The position numbers and the translations under genes were made by a program. The notes beneath the pieces were generated by a model, which worked only from the letters and a program-made list of their open reading frames with translations, did no database searches and had not been told where the DNA came from. From positions 17,762 to 81,761 of the forward strand of contig NZ_VFIL01000018.1 of NCBI RefSeq assembly GCF_007858285.1: a DNA stretch of 64,000 bases, in the 5' to 3' direction. Positions 8,160 to 16,635 of the stretch are shown here, in pieces. Origin of the DNA: Pseudomonas brenneri (GTDB taxonomy: Bacteria; Pseudomonadota; Gammaproteobacteria; Pseudomonadales; Pseudomonadaceae). The first letter of the stretch is position 1. Each line of letters begins with the position of its first letter.

Positions 8160-8831
8160 ATGACTTTGATGAATCCGTTGACCGTTCTGCGCGACTCTTT
8201 CTACTTCTTCCAGCGCAACCTGGGCGCCATCGTGCAGTTGTGCCTACCCTTGGTGATCCTCGAAGCCGTGCTGCAACAAGTGCTCGATCGCACCCTGGGC
8301 CCGGAGGCGTTTACCGGCTACAGCATGATCGTCGGGCTGCTGGTGTATCCGCTGTACACCGCCGCGTTGATCCTGTTTCTCGATGCCCGCAGCCGTGGCG
8401 AGTCGCCGCGCACCGCCGACGTGCTGGCCATGGCGCTGACCCTGTGGCCACGCTATGCGCTGCTGACCGCCATGAGCACCCTGTTGATCCTGCTGGGGCT
8501 GTCGTTGTACTTCCTGCCGGGGCTGTGGCTGATGGTCACTCTGGCGTTTGCCGAGTACCTGTTGGTGCTGCGCGGCATGCCGGCGCTGGCGGCGATGAAG
8601 GAAAGTTTCCGACTGACCCGTGGGCATTTCCTGCGCATCCTGATCTGCCTGTTGTGCGTGATGACCCCGCTGTGGCTGCTCAAGGGCGCGAGCGTCGCGG
8701 CCTGGCCCGACCCGCAGAACCCACTGCTGGCGGTGCTGATCGACAGCGCCCACAGCTTCTTGCAATTGTTTACCAGCGTGGTGCTGTTCCGCCTGTTCAT
8801 GCTGATCGCCGGTGATGCAGACGCCCGCTAA
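8160..8831 (+). CDS. YciC-family membrane protein
   Basis: 223 residues with about six hydrophobic segments (around residues 22-40, 55-75, 95-125, 125-150, 165-185 and 195-218). The LRDSFYFFQRNLG N-terminus and FRLTRGHFLRIL segment fit the YciC/COG5473 family of inner-membrane proteins of unknown function. A GTG at 8157 and an ATG at 8169 are alternative starts. No strong ribosome-binding site decides between them. The next gene follows after 72 bases and has its own TATGCT-type -10 candidate. Confidence 0.8.
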   Translation: MTLMNPLTVLRDSFYFFQRNLGAIVQLCLPLVILEAVLQQVLDRTLGPEAFTGYSMIVGLLVYPLYTAALILFLDARSRGESPRTADVLAMALTLWPRYALLTAMSTLLILLGLSLYFLPGLWLMVTLAFAEYLLVLRGMPALAAMKESFRLTRGHFLRILICLLCVMTPLWLLKGASVAAWPDPQNPLLAVLIDSAHSFLQLFTSVVLFRLFMLIAGDADAR

Positions 8832-8903
8832 CGTGGCCCTTGGGCTCTCGGCCGCCGGTCGGGTATGCTCCGTGCCTGTCCTGCAGCGCCATAAGGCGAG
8901 CCG

Positions 8904-9992
8904 ATGAACCGTTTACTGCGTACAACCCTGGTGGGCCTGCTGATTCTGGCTGGTGTGCTGACCGCCCTGGTCTACAGCCTGACCTGGCGCCCCGCCGACA
9001 AAGAGATCCTGCCGGTAAGCTGCGTCGCCCCGCGTGCGCCGACGCTGTTGCCCGGCCAGGCGCTCAAGGTGATGACCTGGAACGTGCAGTACCTGGCCGG
9101 CAAGAACTACGTGTTCTGGTACGACACCCCGGACGGCAGCGGCCCGGATGACCGCCCGACCGTTGAAGACATGGCCTCCAGCCTGGATGAAGTGGCGCGG
9201 GTGATCCGTGATGAACAACCGGACGTACTGCTGCTGCAGGAATTGGATGAGGACGCCAAACCGTCCCATTACCAGGACCAACTGGCGCTGCTCCAGGAGC
9301 GACTGGTGGACCTCTATCCTTGCAGCGTCCAGGCCTTCGACTGGAAAGCCGACTTTGTGCCCGATTGGCATATCTTCGGCAGCGTCGGCCGCAAGCTGGT
9401 AACCCTCAGCCGCTACCAGATCGAACACGCCGAACGCCTGCAACTGCCAGTGGCCTCGGCCAACCTGCTCAGTCACCAGTTCCAGCCCAAGCCTGCGTTG
9501 CTGCTCAGCTACCTGCCGTTGAGCGACGGCGGCCAACTGGCGGTGCTCAACACCCGCCTGGACAACGCAGCTCCTGGCCACAGCACGGTGCGCGAACAAG
9601 TCCAGGCGACCATCAAGCTGCTGGATAAATTCGAAAGCCGTGGCACGCCCTGGCTGATCGGCGGCGATTTCAATCTGTTGCCGCTGGGCCAGTTCCTGCG
9701 CCTGGAGGCCGGTAAGCGCGGGCAGTATTCGCCAGACAGCGAGCTGCATCTGCTGTGGGACAAATACCCGATGGTGCCCAGCAACAGCCAATCCAGCGGC
9801 ATCGACCGGGCGCAGTGGCTGACCCACTTCCCCAATGACCCGAGCCTCGACGGACCGGATCGCACGGTGGATTATCTGTTCTACAGCCCAAGGCTGAAGA
9901 AAGTGGAGGCCCGGGTGCGGCAGGACGATACGTTGCGTATTTCCAATCACCTGCCGGTGATTGCGCGGTTCTTATTGCCCGCCGCGCAATAA
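8904..9992 (+). CDS. Endonuclease/exonuclease/phosphatase (EEP) family protein
   Basis: 362 residues. A single N-terminal membrane anchor or signal segment (LVGLLILAGVLTALVYSL) precedes an EEP fold: MTWNVQYL near residue 58, LLLQELDED for the metal-binding glutamate, LIGGDFNLLP for the DFN motif, and SNHLPVIA with the catalytic histidine near the C-terminus. The fold hydrolyses phosphodiesters of nucleic acids, inositol phosphates or lipids; the periplasm-facing anchor makes a lipid or extracellular substrate plausible. It ends in a compact hairpin shared with convergent hrpB. Confidence 0.86.
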   Translation: MNRLLRTTLVGLLILAGVLTALVYSLTWRPADKEILPVSCVAPRAPTLLPGQALKVMTWNVQYLAGKNYVFWYDTPDGSGPDDRPTVEDMASSLDEVARVIRDEQPDVLLLQELDEDAKPSHYQDQLALLQERLVDLYPCSVQAFDWKADFVPDWHIFGSVGRKLVTLSRYQIEHAERLQLPVASANLLSHQFQPKPALLLSYLPLSDGGQLAVLNTRLDNAAPGHSTVREQVQATIKLLDKFESRGTPWLIGGDFNLLPLGQFLRLEAGKRGQYSPDSELHLLWDKYPMVPSNSQSSGIDRAQWLTHFPNDPSLDGPDRTVDYLFYSPRLKKVEARVRQDDTLRISNHLPVIARFLLPAAQ

Positions 9993-10008
9993 CCAGCACT
10001 ACAAAACC

Positions 10009-10036
10009 AATGTGGGAGCGGGCTTGCTCCCACATT
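10009..10036. terminator. Compact REP hairpin between convergent genes
   Basis: AATGTGGGAGC (10009-10019) pairs with GCTCCCACATT (10026-10036) around a 6-base loop and is followed by TTT on the plus strand. It is a shortened REP and sits between the convergent EEP and hrpB genes, so it is likely to end the EEP transcript. Confidence 0.75.
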
Positions 10037-10059
10037 TTTGATCGGTGGCCTGTTCGAGG

Positions 10060-12567
10060 TTATTTTCGGGGTTTGATCCGCGCAGTAGCCTCAGCCACCA
10101 AAGGATCATCCGGCCAATAATGCTTGGGATACCGGCCCTTCAGATCCTTCTTCACCTCGGCGTAGGTACTGCGCCAGAAGTTCGCCAGATCCTGCGTCAC
10201 CTGCACCGGCCGCCGTGCGGGCGAGAGCAGGTGCAGCTTCACCACTTGCCGCCCACCGGCGATGCGCGGGGTGTCAGCCAGGCCGAACAGCTCCTGCAAG
10301 CGCACCGCGAGGATCGGCGGTTGTTCGCTGTAGTCCAAACGCACCGAAGACCCCGACGGCACTTTCAAATGGTGCGGCGCCAACTCGTCCAGGCGTTGCG
10401 GCAACGGCCAGGGCAGCAGGTTATGCAGGAAACTCGATAGATCCAGGTTGGCAAAATGGCTCAAGCGCGAGACCTTGCCCAGGTACGGCATCAACCAGTG
10501 TTCAAGGCTGGCGAGCAAGGCGCTGTCGCTGACATCCGGCCATTCACTGACCTGGCCGGCGTCCAGTTGGCGCAACAGCATGACGCGGGCCTGCCACTGG
10601 CGCAGCTCCGCAGTCCAGGGCAGCAATTCCAGGCCTTTGCGCCGCACCAGATTGACCAGCGCCTGGCTGCGAGCAGACTCGTCGAGACCGGTCAACGGCT
10701 CGCGACTGAGCACCAATTCACCGACCTTGCGCTGGCGTTCGGCACGCAACACGCCTTCGCGCTCGTCCCAATCCAGTTGGTCAAGACAGCGCACCTGTTC
10801 GGCCAATACCGAATCGAACAACGCCGGATCAAAGTCTGCAGCCAGGTAGATCCGCTCTTCACGCTGCCCCTGACGGCTGCCCAGGTCGGCGATGACCAGC
10901 CACGCTTGCTTCATCAGGCTGTCGGCTTCGGCAAACAGCGCCGCACGGCCATTGGCCAGGCGATATTCGGCACCCCCGGCACGACGCTGCTGGGCCACCC
11001 GATCCGGGTAAGCCAGCGCCAGTAACGCCCCAAGCCAACGCGGGTGATCGGGATCGGCGACGGGCTGTTCGGCCTTGCCTCGTAGATAGCCGCGATATTG
11101 GCGGGCCAACTGCCTGGACCGCTGCACGCCACCCTGGGTGCCACGGGCCCGCTCCTCGCCGGACAACAACGCCAGGCGACTGTGCAAATCCGCACCGGCA
11201 CCCCGCAGGATATCGCGCTCACCCAGTAGCGCGGCGACATCACACGCCATGTTCGCCAACCCCAGATCCTGACCACGCAACAACAAGTGTGCGATACGCG
11301 GGTGCGCCGGCAGGCTGGCCATTTTCTGCCCGTGGGGGGTCAAGGTCGCGTCCTTTAATGCGCCCAGTCGCTCCAGCAAGTCCTGGGCCTGGGCATAGGC
11401 GGCCGTGGGCGGTACATCGAGCCATACCAGTTGTGTCGGCGTCACACCCCAGCGCGCCAGTTGCAGCGCGAGGCCGGCCAGGTCCGCCGAAAGAATTTCC
11501 GCGCTGCCATAGGCCGCCAGCCCTTCATGCTGGTCCTCGGACCACAAGCGATAGCACACGCCCGGCTCCAACCGCCCTGCCCGACCCGCGCGTTGCGTGG
11601 CACTGGCGCGGGAAATGCGCTGGGTATCAAGGCGGGTCATGCCGCTACCGGGGTCAAAGCGCGGGACCCGCGCCAGCCCGGCGTCAATCACCACCCGCAC
11701 GCCATTGATGGTCAGGCTGGTCTCGGCGATGTTGGTGGCCAGCACCACCTTGCGCTTGCCGGCGGGTGCCGGGTCAATGGCCGCCCGCTGGGCCGTCAGG
11801 TCGAGTTCGCCATGCAACGGGCAGAGCAGTACATCGCTGCGCTCAGCCAAGGCGTCCGCCAACTGTTGATTGACCCGGCGAATTTCTGCCTGACCGGGTA
11901 GAAATACCAGCACGCTGCCGGTTTCGTCGTGCAGGGCTTCAAGGATGGTCTGCACCAACCGTGGCTCGATAAATTCACCGGGCTGGAACGGTCGCCCCCA
12001 GCGCATCTGCACCGGGTACATGCGTCCTTCACTGCGCAGGATCGGTGCGTCGTCGAGCAGACCCGACAGGCGTTCGCCTTCAAGGGTGGCGGACATCAGG
12101 AGGATTTTCAGCGGTTGCTCGTCGCGAAACAGCTCACGGCCATTGAGGCTCAGGGCCAGCGCCAGGTCGGCGTCGAGGCTGCGCTCGTGGAACTCGTCGA
12201 AGATCAACAGGCCTACGCCATCCAGCGCCGGGTCATCCTGCAGGCGACGGGTGAGGATGCCTTCGGTGACCACTTCGATACGGGTGTTGGGGCCGACCTT
12301 GCTGTCCAGGCGGATCCGATAGCCAACGGTCTCCCCAACCTTTTCCCCCAGCTCGCTGGCCAGTCGCTCGGCGGCGGCGCGGGCCGCTAGCCGACGAGGT
12401 TCAAGCATCAGGATGGTTTGCCCAGCCAGCCAGGTTTCATTCAACAGCGCCAACGGAACCCGTGTGGTTTTACCGGCACCGGGCGGTGCTTCAAGCACGG
12501 CTTCATGGCGCGTCGCCAAGGCTTCACGCAAGGCGGGTAAAACATCATCGATTGGCAACGAATTCAT
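10060..12567 (-). CDS. hrpB: ATP-dependent RNA helicase HrpB
   Basis: 835 residues, a full-length DEAH-type helicase. Walker A is EAPPGAGKTT, the Walker B box is DEFHERS rather than DEAH, then SATLEG, TNIAETSLTI and QRAGRAGR, followed by the HA2/ratchet region and the HrpB-specific C-terminal domain ending DDPLVAEATARIKP. The ATG at 12567 is preferred over 12639 because HrpB proteins begin just before IDDVLPAL. HrpB is a conserved but poorly defined mRNA-processing-type helicase. A diverged copy of its last codons lies just upstream of its own start (see 12680-12750). Confidence 0.93.
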   Translation of the reverse strand: MNSLPIDDVLPALREALATRHEAVLEAPPGAGKTTRVPLALLNETWLAGQTILMLEPRRLAARAAAERLASELGEKVGETVGYRIRLDSKVGPNTRIEVVTEGILTRRLQDDPALDGVGLLIFDEFHERSLDADLALALSLNGRELFRDEQPLKILLMSATLEGERLSGLLDDAPILRSEGRMYPVQMRWGRPFQPGEFIEPRLVQTILEALHDETGSVLVFLPGQAEIRRVNQQLADALAERSDVLLCPLHGELDLTAQRAAIDPAPAGKRKVVLATNIAETSLTINGVRVVIDAGLARVPRFDPGSGMTRLDTQRISRASATQRAGRAGRLEPGVCYRLWSEDQHEGLAAYGSAEILSADLAGLALQLARWGVTPTQLVWLDVPPTAAYAQAQDLLERLGALKDATLTPHGQKMASLPAHPRIAHLLLRGQDLGLANMACDVAALLGERDILRGAGADLHSRLALLSGEERARGTQGGVQRSRQLARQYRGYLRGKAEQPVADPDHPRWLGALLALAYPDRVAQQRRAGGAEYRLANGRAALFAEADSLMKQAWLVIADLGSRQGQREERIYLAADFDPALFDSVLAEQVRCLDQLDWDEREGVLRAERQRKVGELVLSREPLTGLDESARSQALVNLVRRKGLELLPWTAELRQWQARVMLLRQLDAGQVSEWPDVSDSALLASLEHWLMPYLGKVSRLSHFANLDLSSFLHNLLPWPLPQRLDELAPHHLKVPSGSSVRLDYSEQPPILAVRLQELFGLADTPRIAGGRQVVKLHLLSPARRPVQVTQDLANFWRSTYAEVKKDLKGRYPKHYWPDDPLVAEATARIKPRK

Positions 12568-12679
12568 ACTGGCTCCAAGGCAGAGCGGCGAGTATAACGG
12601 CGAACTGCTGGATATCGATGATCTCAGAGGCGATGCCATCTCCCTATGGAATGCGCTCCCACACTTAGACCTTCATATG

Positions 12680-12750
12680 ATGGCTGCGGAGCTTGATCCG
12701 TCCGGTGACTTCAGCCACCAACGGATCATCCGCCAGTAGTCTTTTGGGAG
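12680..12750 (-). pseudogene. Remnant of a second hrpB 3' end
   Basis: On the minus strand this stretch encodes DDPLVAEVTGRIK, matching DDPLVAEATARIK at the true HrpB C-terminus. At DNA level, bases 12691-12740 align with 10071-10121; two 10-base blocks are identical or nearly so and one is clearly diverged, with a 1-base gap. Upstream similarity is lost and no start or helicase motif remains. It points to an ancestral duplication or a recombination with a foreign hrpB allele at this border. Confidence 0.7.
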
Positions 12751-12850
12751 AGATAAACAGGCATATAGAGAGTAGAAGCTCTTTAATACCCTGAAATATT
12801 TCATTGCCATTCAGTGCCAAGCTGCTAACTGGCGCTACAGCCAACACTAA

Positions 12851-12891
12851 GTGTTGCTAATAAAGGAACAAGCAACACACCCCTTTATTAG
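12851..12891. promoter_or_regulatory. Overlapping palindromes upstream of iclR operon
   Basis: Two perfect inverted repeats share bases: GTGTTGCT (12851-12858) with AGCAACAC (12871-12878), and CTAATAAAGG (12857-12866) with CCTTTATTAG (12882-12891). They cannot form at the same time. Either could be an operator in this AT-rich leader, or the second could act as a hairpin at the end of incoming transcription. No function is proven. Confidence 0.5.
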
Positions 12892-12967
12892 TAATAAACC
12901 ACGCCCCTCCAACAAATTCTTTACCCACCCCAACTAACACCAAAAAATCAACATACGAATAGACCTA

Positions 12968-12984
12968 CAAGCAATTGCTTGACA
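12968..12984 (+). promoter_or_regulatory. Palindrome overlapping a consensus -35 hexamer
   Basis: CAAGCAATTGCTTG (12968-12981) is a perfect 14-base palindrome whose right end overlaps TTGACA (12979-12984), a consensus -35. No good -10 lies 16-18 bases downstream, which suggests either a weak, activator-dependent promoter or chance. It sits 72 bases upstream of the IclR start. Confidence 0.4.
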
Positions 12985-13030
12985 AGCTTTTATAGGAAGG
13001 AACAAAGTTGCAAACCTAATAAAGAAACAG

Positions 13031-13049
13031 TGTTCCAAATAGAGGAACA
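13031..13049 (+). promoter_or_regulatory. Candidate IclR operator TGTTCC-N7-GGAACA
   Basis: A perfect palindrome, TGTTCC (13031-13036) and GGAACA (13044-13049), overlaps the ribosome-binding site of the IclR gene. GGAACA also occurs at 12865-12870 and at 12998-13003. IclR proteins typically bind short GGAA/TTCC palindromes near their own start, so autoregulation is a reasonable inference. Confidence 0.5.
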
Positions 13050-13056
13050 AAAGATC

Positions 13057-13812
13057 ATGCCGCTGAAAACACTAGATATTTCCTTGGAGCTTTTAGGGTA
13101 TTTCACTGCTCACCACCCTAGTTGGGGTGTACGGGAGATGAGCCAACAGACAGGGCTGTCTCCGTCTGCTGTCCAACGGATCATGTCGACCCTTGCGAAA
13201 AAGGGGTTCCTTCGACAGCAACCTGAAACACGACGATATGAATTGGGTGTCCGTTTCTGGGAGCTCGGAGTTCTGTACCGGGATCGCTTACAGCTTTGCG
13301 ACGCCCCGGCGACATGGCTCCAGGAAGTAGCCCTGGGCCAAGGCGAGACCGTCTACCTGAACTTCCTCGAAAACCGCACCGCCGTATGCGTGCAGGTTGC
13401 CAAGAGTAGCGAACATGTCCAATTGAACATCAATCCGGGCGAACGAACGCCGTTGCACCTGGGGTCACGGGGAAAAGCAATGCTAGCGTTCCTGCCTCGC
13501 GATCAACAAATGGCCATTCTGGAAGATGTATTCGCTCCAGAGTCTGGCGCCGACCGTGAAACACGCAAAACGGCCCTCCAGGAGGATTTGAAAAATGTTC
13601 AATCATCGGGGTTTTCCATAAGCCGAAGTGAAAGGCTCTCTGATGTTGTTGGACTGAGCTTCCCTATCTTGGATATTCGAAACCTTGTCATCGGTTCGGT
13701 GACCATTGGAGGCCCGAACTCCAGAATGACTGACAGCAAGTTAAATACATGCCTTCCTGTCATCAAGCAACTTTCCAACAAGCTTCAAGACCACTTCCGG
13801 AATTTCTTATGA
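13057..13812 (+). CDS. IclR-family transcriptional regulator
   Basis: 251 residues. The N-terminal winged helix-turn-helix (about 5-65, with GLSPSAVQRIMSTLAKKGFL) is followed by the IclR effector-binding domain (about 75-250), which shows PLHLGSRGKAMLAFLP and the GFSISRSE segment. The ATG at 13057 follows a GAGGAA ribosome-binding site and begins right before the HTH; the frame extends to 12979 without family similarity. Its stop overlaps the hydrolase start by ATGA, so the two are translationally coupled. It most likely controls this hydrolase and the MFS gene in response to a substrate. Lower GC than the core genes around it. Confidence 0.92.
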   Translation: MPLKTLDISLELLGYFTAHHPSWGVREMSQQTGLSPSAVQRIMSTLAKKGFLRQQPETRRYELGVRFWELGVLYRDRLQLCDAPATWLQEVALGQGETVYLNFLENRTAVCVQVAKSSEHVQLNINPGERTPLHLGSRGKAMLAFLPRDQQMAILEDVFAPESGADRETRKTALQEDLKNVQSSGFSISRSERLSDVVGLSFPILDIRNLVIGSVTIGGPNSRMTDSKLNTCLPVIKQLSNKLQDHFRNFL

Positions 13813-14804
13813 TAATTACGGCTAAAGAAACCTCAAACCCAGTGAGCATTAATTCCATTGGCTCTTACTTTGTAGGCGGGCATCATGTCGACTATTGCGA
13901 CAATCCCATGGAAGAGTACGTATTGGCCCCAAACGGAGTGCCAGTCAAGATCAACCCCAATGGTACGGCTTGTGTTGGGCAGATGTATGTACAGTTTGTC
14001 ATAAATGCGTCAGCTCAAGACCGCCCCCCCATAGTCTTTTGTCATGGTGGGTCTATGACCGGCGCAGTATGGGAATCAACCCCTGATGGGCGCCCTGGTT
14101 GGTTGAACGACTTTCTGAAACGGGGCTGGTCTGTTTTTAATATTGATGCGGTAGAACGGGGAAGGTCTGGCTGGGCACCACGAGAAGATGAGTTTTCGGA
14201 ACCGGCATTACTGCGGACTCACCAGGATACGTTCACACAATTCCGGATAGGTAAACGTGTCAGTGACCTCTGCGCCAGCAGCTTACAGAGGGCTGCATAC
14301 CCGCACTGCCAGTTCCCGCTCCATGCGTTTAAAACGTTCATGAAGCAGATTGTTCCTCGCTGGGCAGCTACCGACGAGCTTACCCTGAACGCTTACGTTC
14401 AAATGCTCAAGGAGCTGGAACAACCGGTCGTATTGATCGCTCATTCGCAGGGTGGCCATTTTGCTATTCGTGCAGCTGAATTAGTACCACACAAAGTTGC
14501 AGCCATTGTGGCGATAGAGCCCTCTCAGGCCGGTACGAAAGAAGGCATTGAAAAACGCCTGCTAAAAGAGACTCCGATCCTCACGGTATACGGGGATCAC
14601 TTGCCCCTGGATGCACGATGGCCGGCCATCAGAGCGCGAACTGACGCCTATTTCCACGCCCTGGCTTCTGCTGGAGGACGTGTTGACGCATTGGACTTGC
14701 CCGAACAAGGGATATATGGAAATTCTCATTTACCAATGCTTGAGAAAAACAATCTGACCATATCCGGATTAATCGACAACTGGCTCGTCGACCGACTTTT
14801 ATAA
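13809..14804 (+). CDS. Alpha/beta hydrolase (putative esterase)
   Basis: 331 residues. FCHGGSMTGAVWEST is an oxyanion-hole region, HSQGG carries the nucleophile Ser213, a GDHL segment near residue 262 could supply the acid, and GNSHLPM near the C-terminus the catalytic histidine. The HGG-S-TGAVWE-TPDGRPGW pattern belongs to a branch of alpha/beta hydrolases found in bacteria and fungi, of mostly unknown substrates. No signal peptide is visible, so it should act in the cytoplasm. Starting inside the IclR stop codon and followed by a permease, it probably hydrolyses an imported ester or amide. Confidence 0.87.
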   Translation: MIITAKETSNPVSINSIGSYFVGGHHVDYCDNPMEEYVLAPNGVPVKINPNGTACVGQMYVQFVINASAQDRPPIVFCHGGSMTGAVWESTPDGRPGWLNDFLKRGWSVFNIDAVERGRSGWAPREDEFSEPALLRTHQDTFTQFRIGKRVSDLCASSLQRAAYPHCQFPLHAFKTFMKQIVPRWAATDELTLNAYVQMLKELEQPVVLIAHSQGGHFAIRAAELVPHKVAAIVAIEPSQAGTKEGIEKRLLKETPILTVYGDHLPLDARWPAIRARTDAYFHALASAGGRVDALDLPEQGIYGNSHLPMLEKNNLTISGLIDNWLVDRLL

Positions 14805-14848
14805 AAAACCACCCGACTTCGGGCCTGACTGCTTGGGATGAAATCAAT

Positions 14849-16144
14849 ATGACACAAGCACAGCAAGATATTGAACGCGGGGTAATGAACAAGGTCGCGT
14901 GGCGAATCCTTCCATTCGTTACACTGGGATATTTCCTTGCCTCACTTGATCGGGTCAACATTGCATTTGCCGCATTGCAGATGAAATCAGATATTGCCTT
15001 GAGCGATGCCGCGTTTGGCTTTGGCGCAGGCCTGTTCTTTATTGCTTACTGCATTTTTGCGGTACCTGCAAACATGCTTCTTGAACGCTTTGGTCCTGTT
15101 CGCTGGCTAGCATTGACCATGGTTTCCTGGGGTCTCGTCAGCAGTTGCATGGCCGCGGTTTCTGGGCCGTACTCATTCTATATTCTCCGGTTTTTACTGG
15201 GTGTCACTGAAGCGGGCTTCTTTCCCGGTGTCATCTACTACCTCACCCTGTGGTTTCCGAGCGGTCATCGCAGCCGGGCGGTGGCGATCCTGATGATTGC
15301 CTTGCCGCTATCGAGCGTCTTGGGCTCGCCTTTGTCGGCAATGCTATTGTTGCTCGACGGCTGGTTTGGAATGCGTGGCTGGCACTGGCTTTTCATCATT
15401 GAAGGCTCCCCAGCCATTTTCTTGGGCATTGCAGCCTTGTGGGTTCTCCCTCATAGCGTAAGTAGAGCCTCGTTTTTGACTGAGGGAGATAAAACCTGGC
15501 TGTCCGGCCAAGTTGAAAAAGTTCCAACCGAAAAAACTCGTGCCTCTTTTTCTGATATTTGGAAGCTTTTCTGCAACAAGTATGTTTTGGCACTTACTCT
15601 AATCTATATTGGCGGGACATCTGTCACGAACGGCCTCTCGTTGTGGCAGCCGCAGATCATCAGTACTTTCAACCTCACCACCATGCAAATTGGCTTTCTT
15701 AATTCTATTCCTTTCGCGTTTGCAAGTGTCGCCATGTACTTTTGGAGTAGCCACTCCGATAAGACAGGGGAGCGAGTCATGCACTTGGCAATCCCTCTAG
15801 CAGTAGGCGCAGTTGCATTGACCAGTATCATATTTGTCAATGCGCTCATCCCGACCATTATCATTTTATGCATTGCAATCAGTGCCGCCTCAATGATCAA
15901 AGGGCCATTCTGGGCGCTCGCCACCGAGATGATTCCTGCTCGTAATACCGCGATGGCGATTGCCCTTATCAATGCGCTGAACAACCTTGGAGTATTTGCC
16001 GGGACTTATCTAATAGGCATCATCAAAGGGCATACCGGCAGCTTCACCTATGCATTGATTCCGTACCTGGCTATCTCTGTCGTCGCTTGCTCGCTTACCC
16101 TATGGCTGGGCCATCGCAGGCAAGCCAGCCCACGCATTAGATAA
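14849..16144 (+). CDS. MFS permease, anion:cation symporter-type
   Basis: 431 residues with twelve hydrophobic segments and a central cytoplasmic loop around 200-235. LGYFLASLDRVNIAFAALQM at the N-terminus is characteristic of the ACS family of the major facilitator superfamily, proton-coupled importers of organic acids, tartrate, phthalate and similar compounds. It follows the hydrolase after 44 bases and is probably co-transcribed. The last codons (HRRQASPRIR) are encoded by a fragment of a REP element at 16110-16129, so the native C-terminus was probably replaced. Confidence 0.9.
   Translation: MTQAQQDIERGVMNKVAWRILPFVTLGYFLASLDRVNIAFAALQMKSDIALSDAAFGFGAGLFFIAYCIFAVPANMLLERFGPVRWLALTMVSWGLVSSCMAAVSGPYSFYILRFLLGVTEAGFFPGVIYYLTLWFPSGHRSRAVAILMIALPLSSVLGSPLSAMLLLLDGWFGMRGWHWLFIIEGSPAIFLGIAALWVLPHSVSRASFLTEGDKTWLSGQVEKVPTEKTRASFSDIWKLFCNKYVLALTLIYIGGTSVTNGLSLWQPQIISTFNLTTMQIGFLNSIPFAFASVAMYFWSSHSDKTGERVMHLAIPLAVGAVALTSIIFVNALIPTIIILCIAISAASMIKGPFWALATEMIPARNTAMAIALINALNNLGVFAGTYLIGIIKGHTGSFTYALIPYLAISVVACSLTLWLGHRRQASPRIR
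16110..16129 (+). repeat. REP fragment read as coding sequence
   Basis: These 20 bases are identical to 30136-30155, part of an intergenic REP element. Here they fall in frame inside the last codons of the MFS gene, marking the right border of the low-GC insert. Confidence 0.8.
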
Positions 16145-16200
16145 GAGGCACCCGGTAGATATGTTTTATAGTCACGCCATAAAGTGTTCAGGAGAGTCCC

Positions 16201-16620
16201 ATGCGTATTGCTTCCCGTGTCATCGGCGGTGTTCTGGCCGTCACCTTGTTGAGCCAACTGACCGCCTGCGGTTCGATTTTCTATCCTGACCGCCGTGGCC
16301 AGATCGACGGCAAGATCGACCCGACGATTGCCGTACTCGATGCGCTCGGCCTGCTGTTCTATGTCATCCCCGGCCTGATCGCCTTTGGTGTGGACTTCGC
16401 CACCGGCGCCATCTATTTCGAACCCGGCAAGACCGCCCAGGTCGCGCCAGAAAAACTGCAACAAGCCATCGGCGCCGACGGCAAGGTGGATAACACCAAG
16501 CTGCAAACCATCATCGAGCACGAAACCGGCCGCAGCCTGCCGCTGGACGACCCGCGCCTGATCCAGTTCAAGGGCAGCGTGCAACAACTCGCGATGCTGG
16601 GCCTGCAACCGGCTGCGTAA
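16201..16620 (+). CDS. Small outer-membrane-type lipoprotein
   Basis: 139 residues. A type II signal peptide ends in the lipobox LTAC with the lipidated Cys23. GSIFYPDRRGQIDGK follows, then a hydrophobic stretch (LLFYVIPGLIAFGVDFATGAI) that may insert in a membrane. This resembles Pseudomonas lipoproteins that are often mis-annotated as polyribonucleotide nucleotidyltransferase; no such domain is present here. Function unknown. AGGAGAG lies just before the ATG. The fieF-like gene follows after 15 bases, so the two are probably one operon. Confidence 0.82.
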   Translation: MRIASRVIGGVLAVTLLSQLTACGSIFYPDRRGQIDGKIDPTIAVLDALGLLFYVIPGLIAFGVDFATGAIYFEPGKTAQVAPEKLQQAIGADGKVDNTKLQTIIEHETGRSLPLDDPRLIQFKGSVQQLAMLGLQPAA

Positions 16621-16635
16621 GGACTTGATCGCCCC

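Larger units (their letters stand above)
12568..13056. other. Intergenic region at left edge of the catabolic insert
   Basis: 489 bases between divergent hrpB and the IclR gene. It holds a decayed REP-like stretch (about 12630-12665), a remnant of an hrpB 3' end (12680-12750), and then AT-rich DNA with several palindromes that probably control the IclR operon. GC drops sharply from about 12740 onward. Confidence 0.7.

Noticed and set aside
16201..16620. Polyribonucleotide nucleotidyltransferase
   Set aside because: This label is common for homologues of this lipoprotein, but the protein is 139 residues with a lipobox and has no PNPase or KH/S1 domain.
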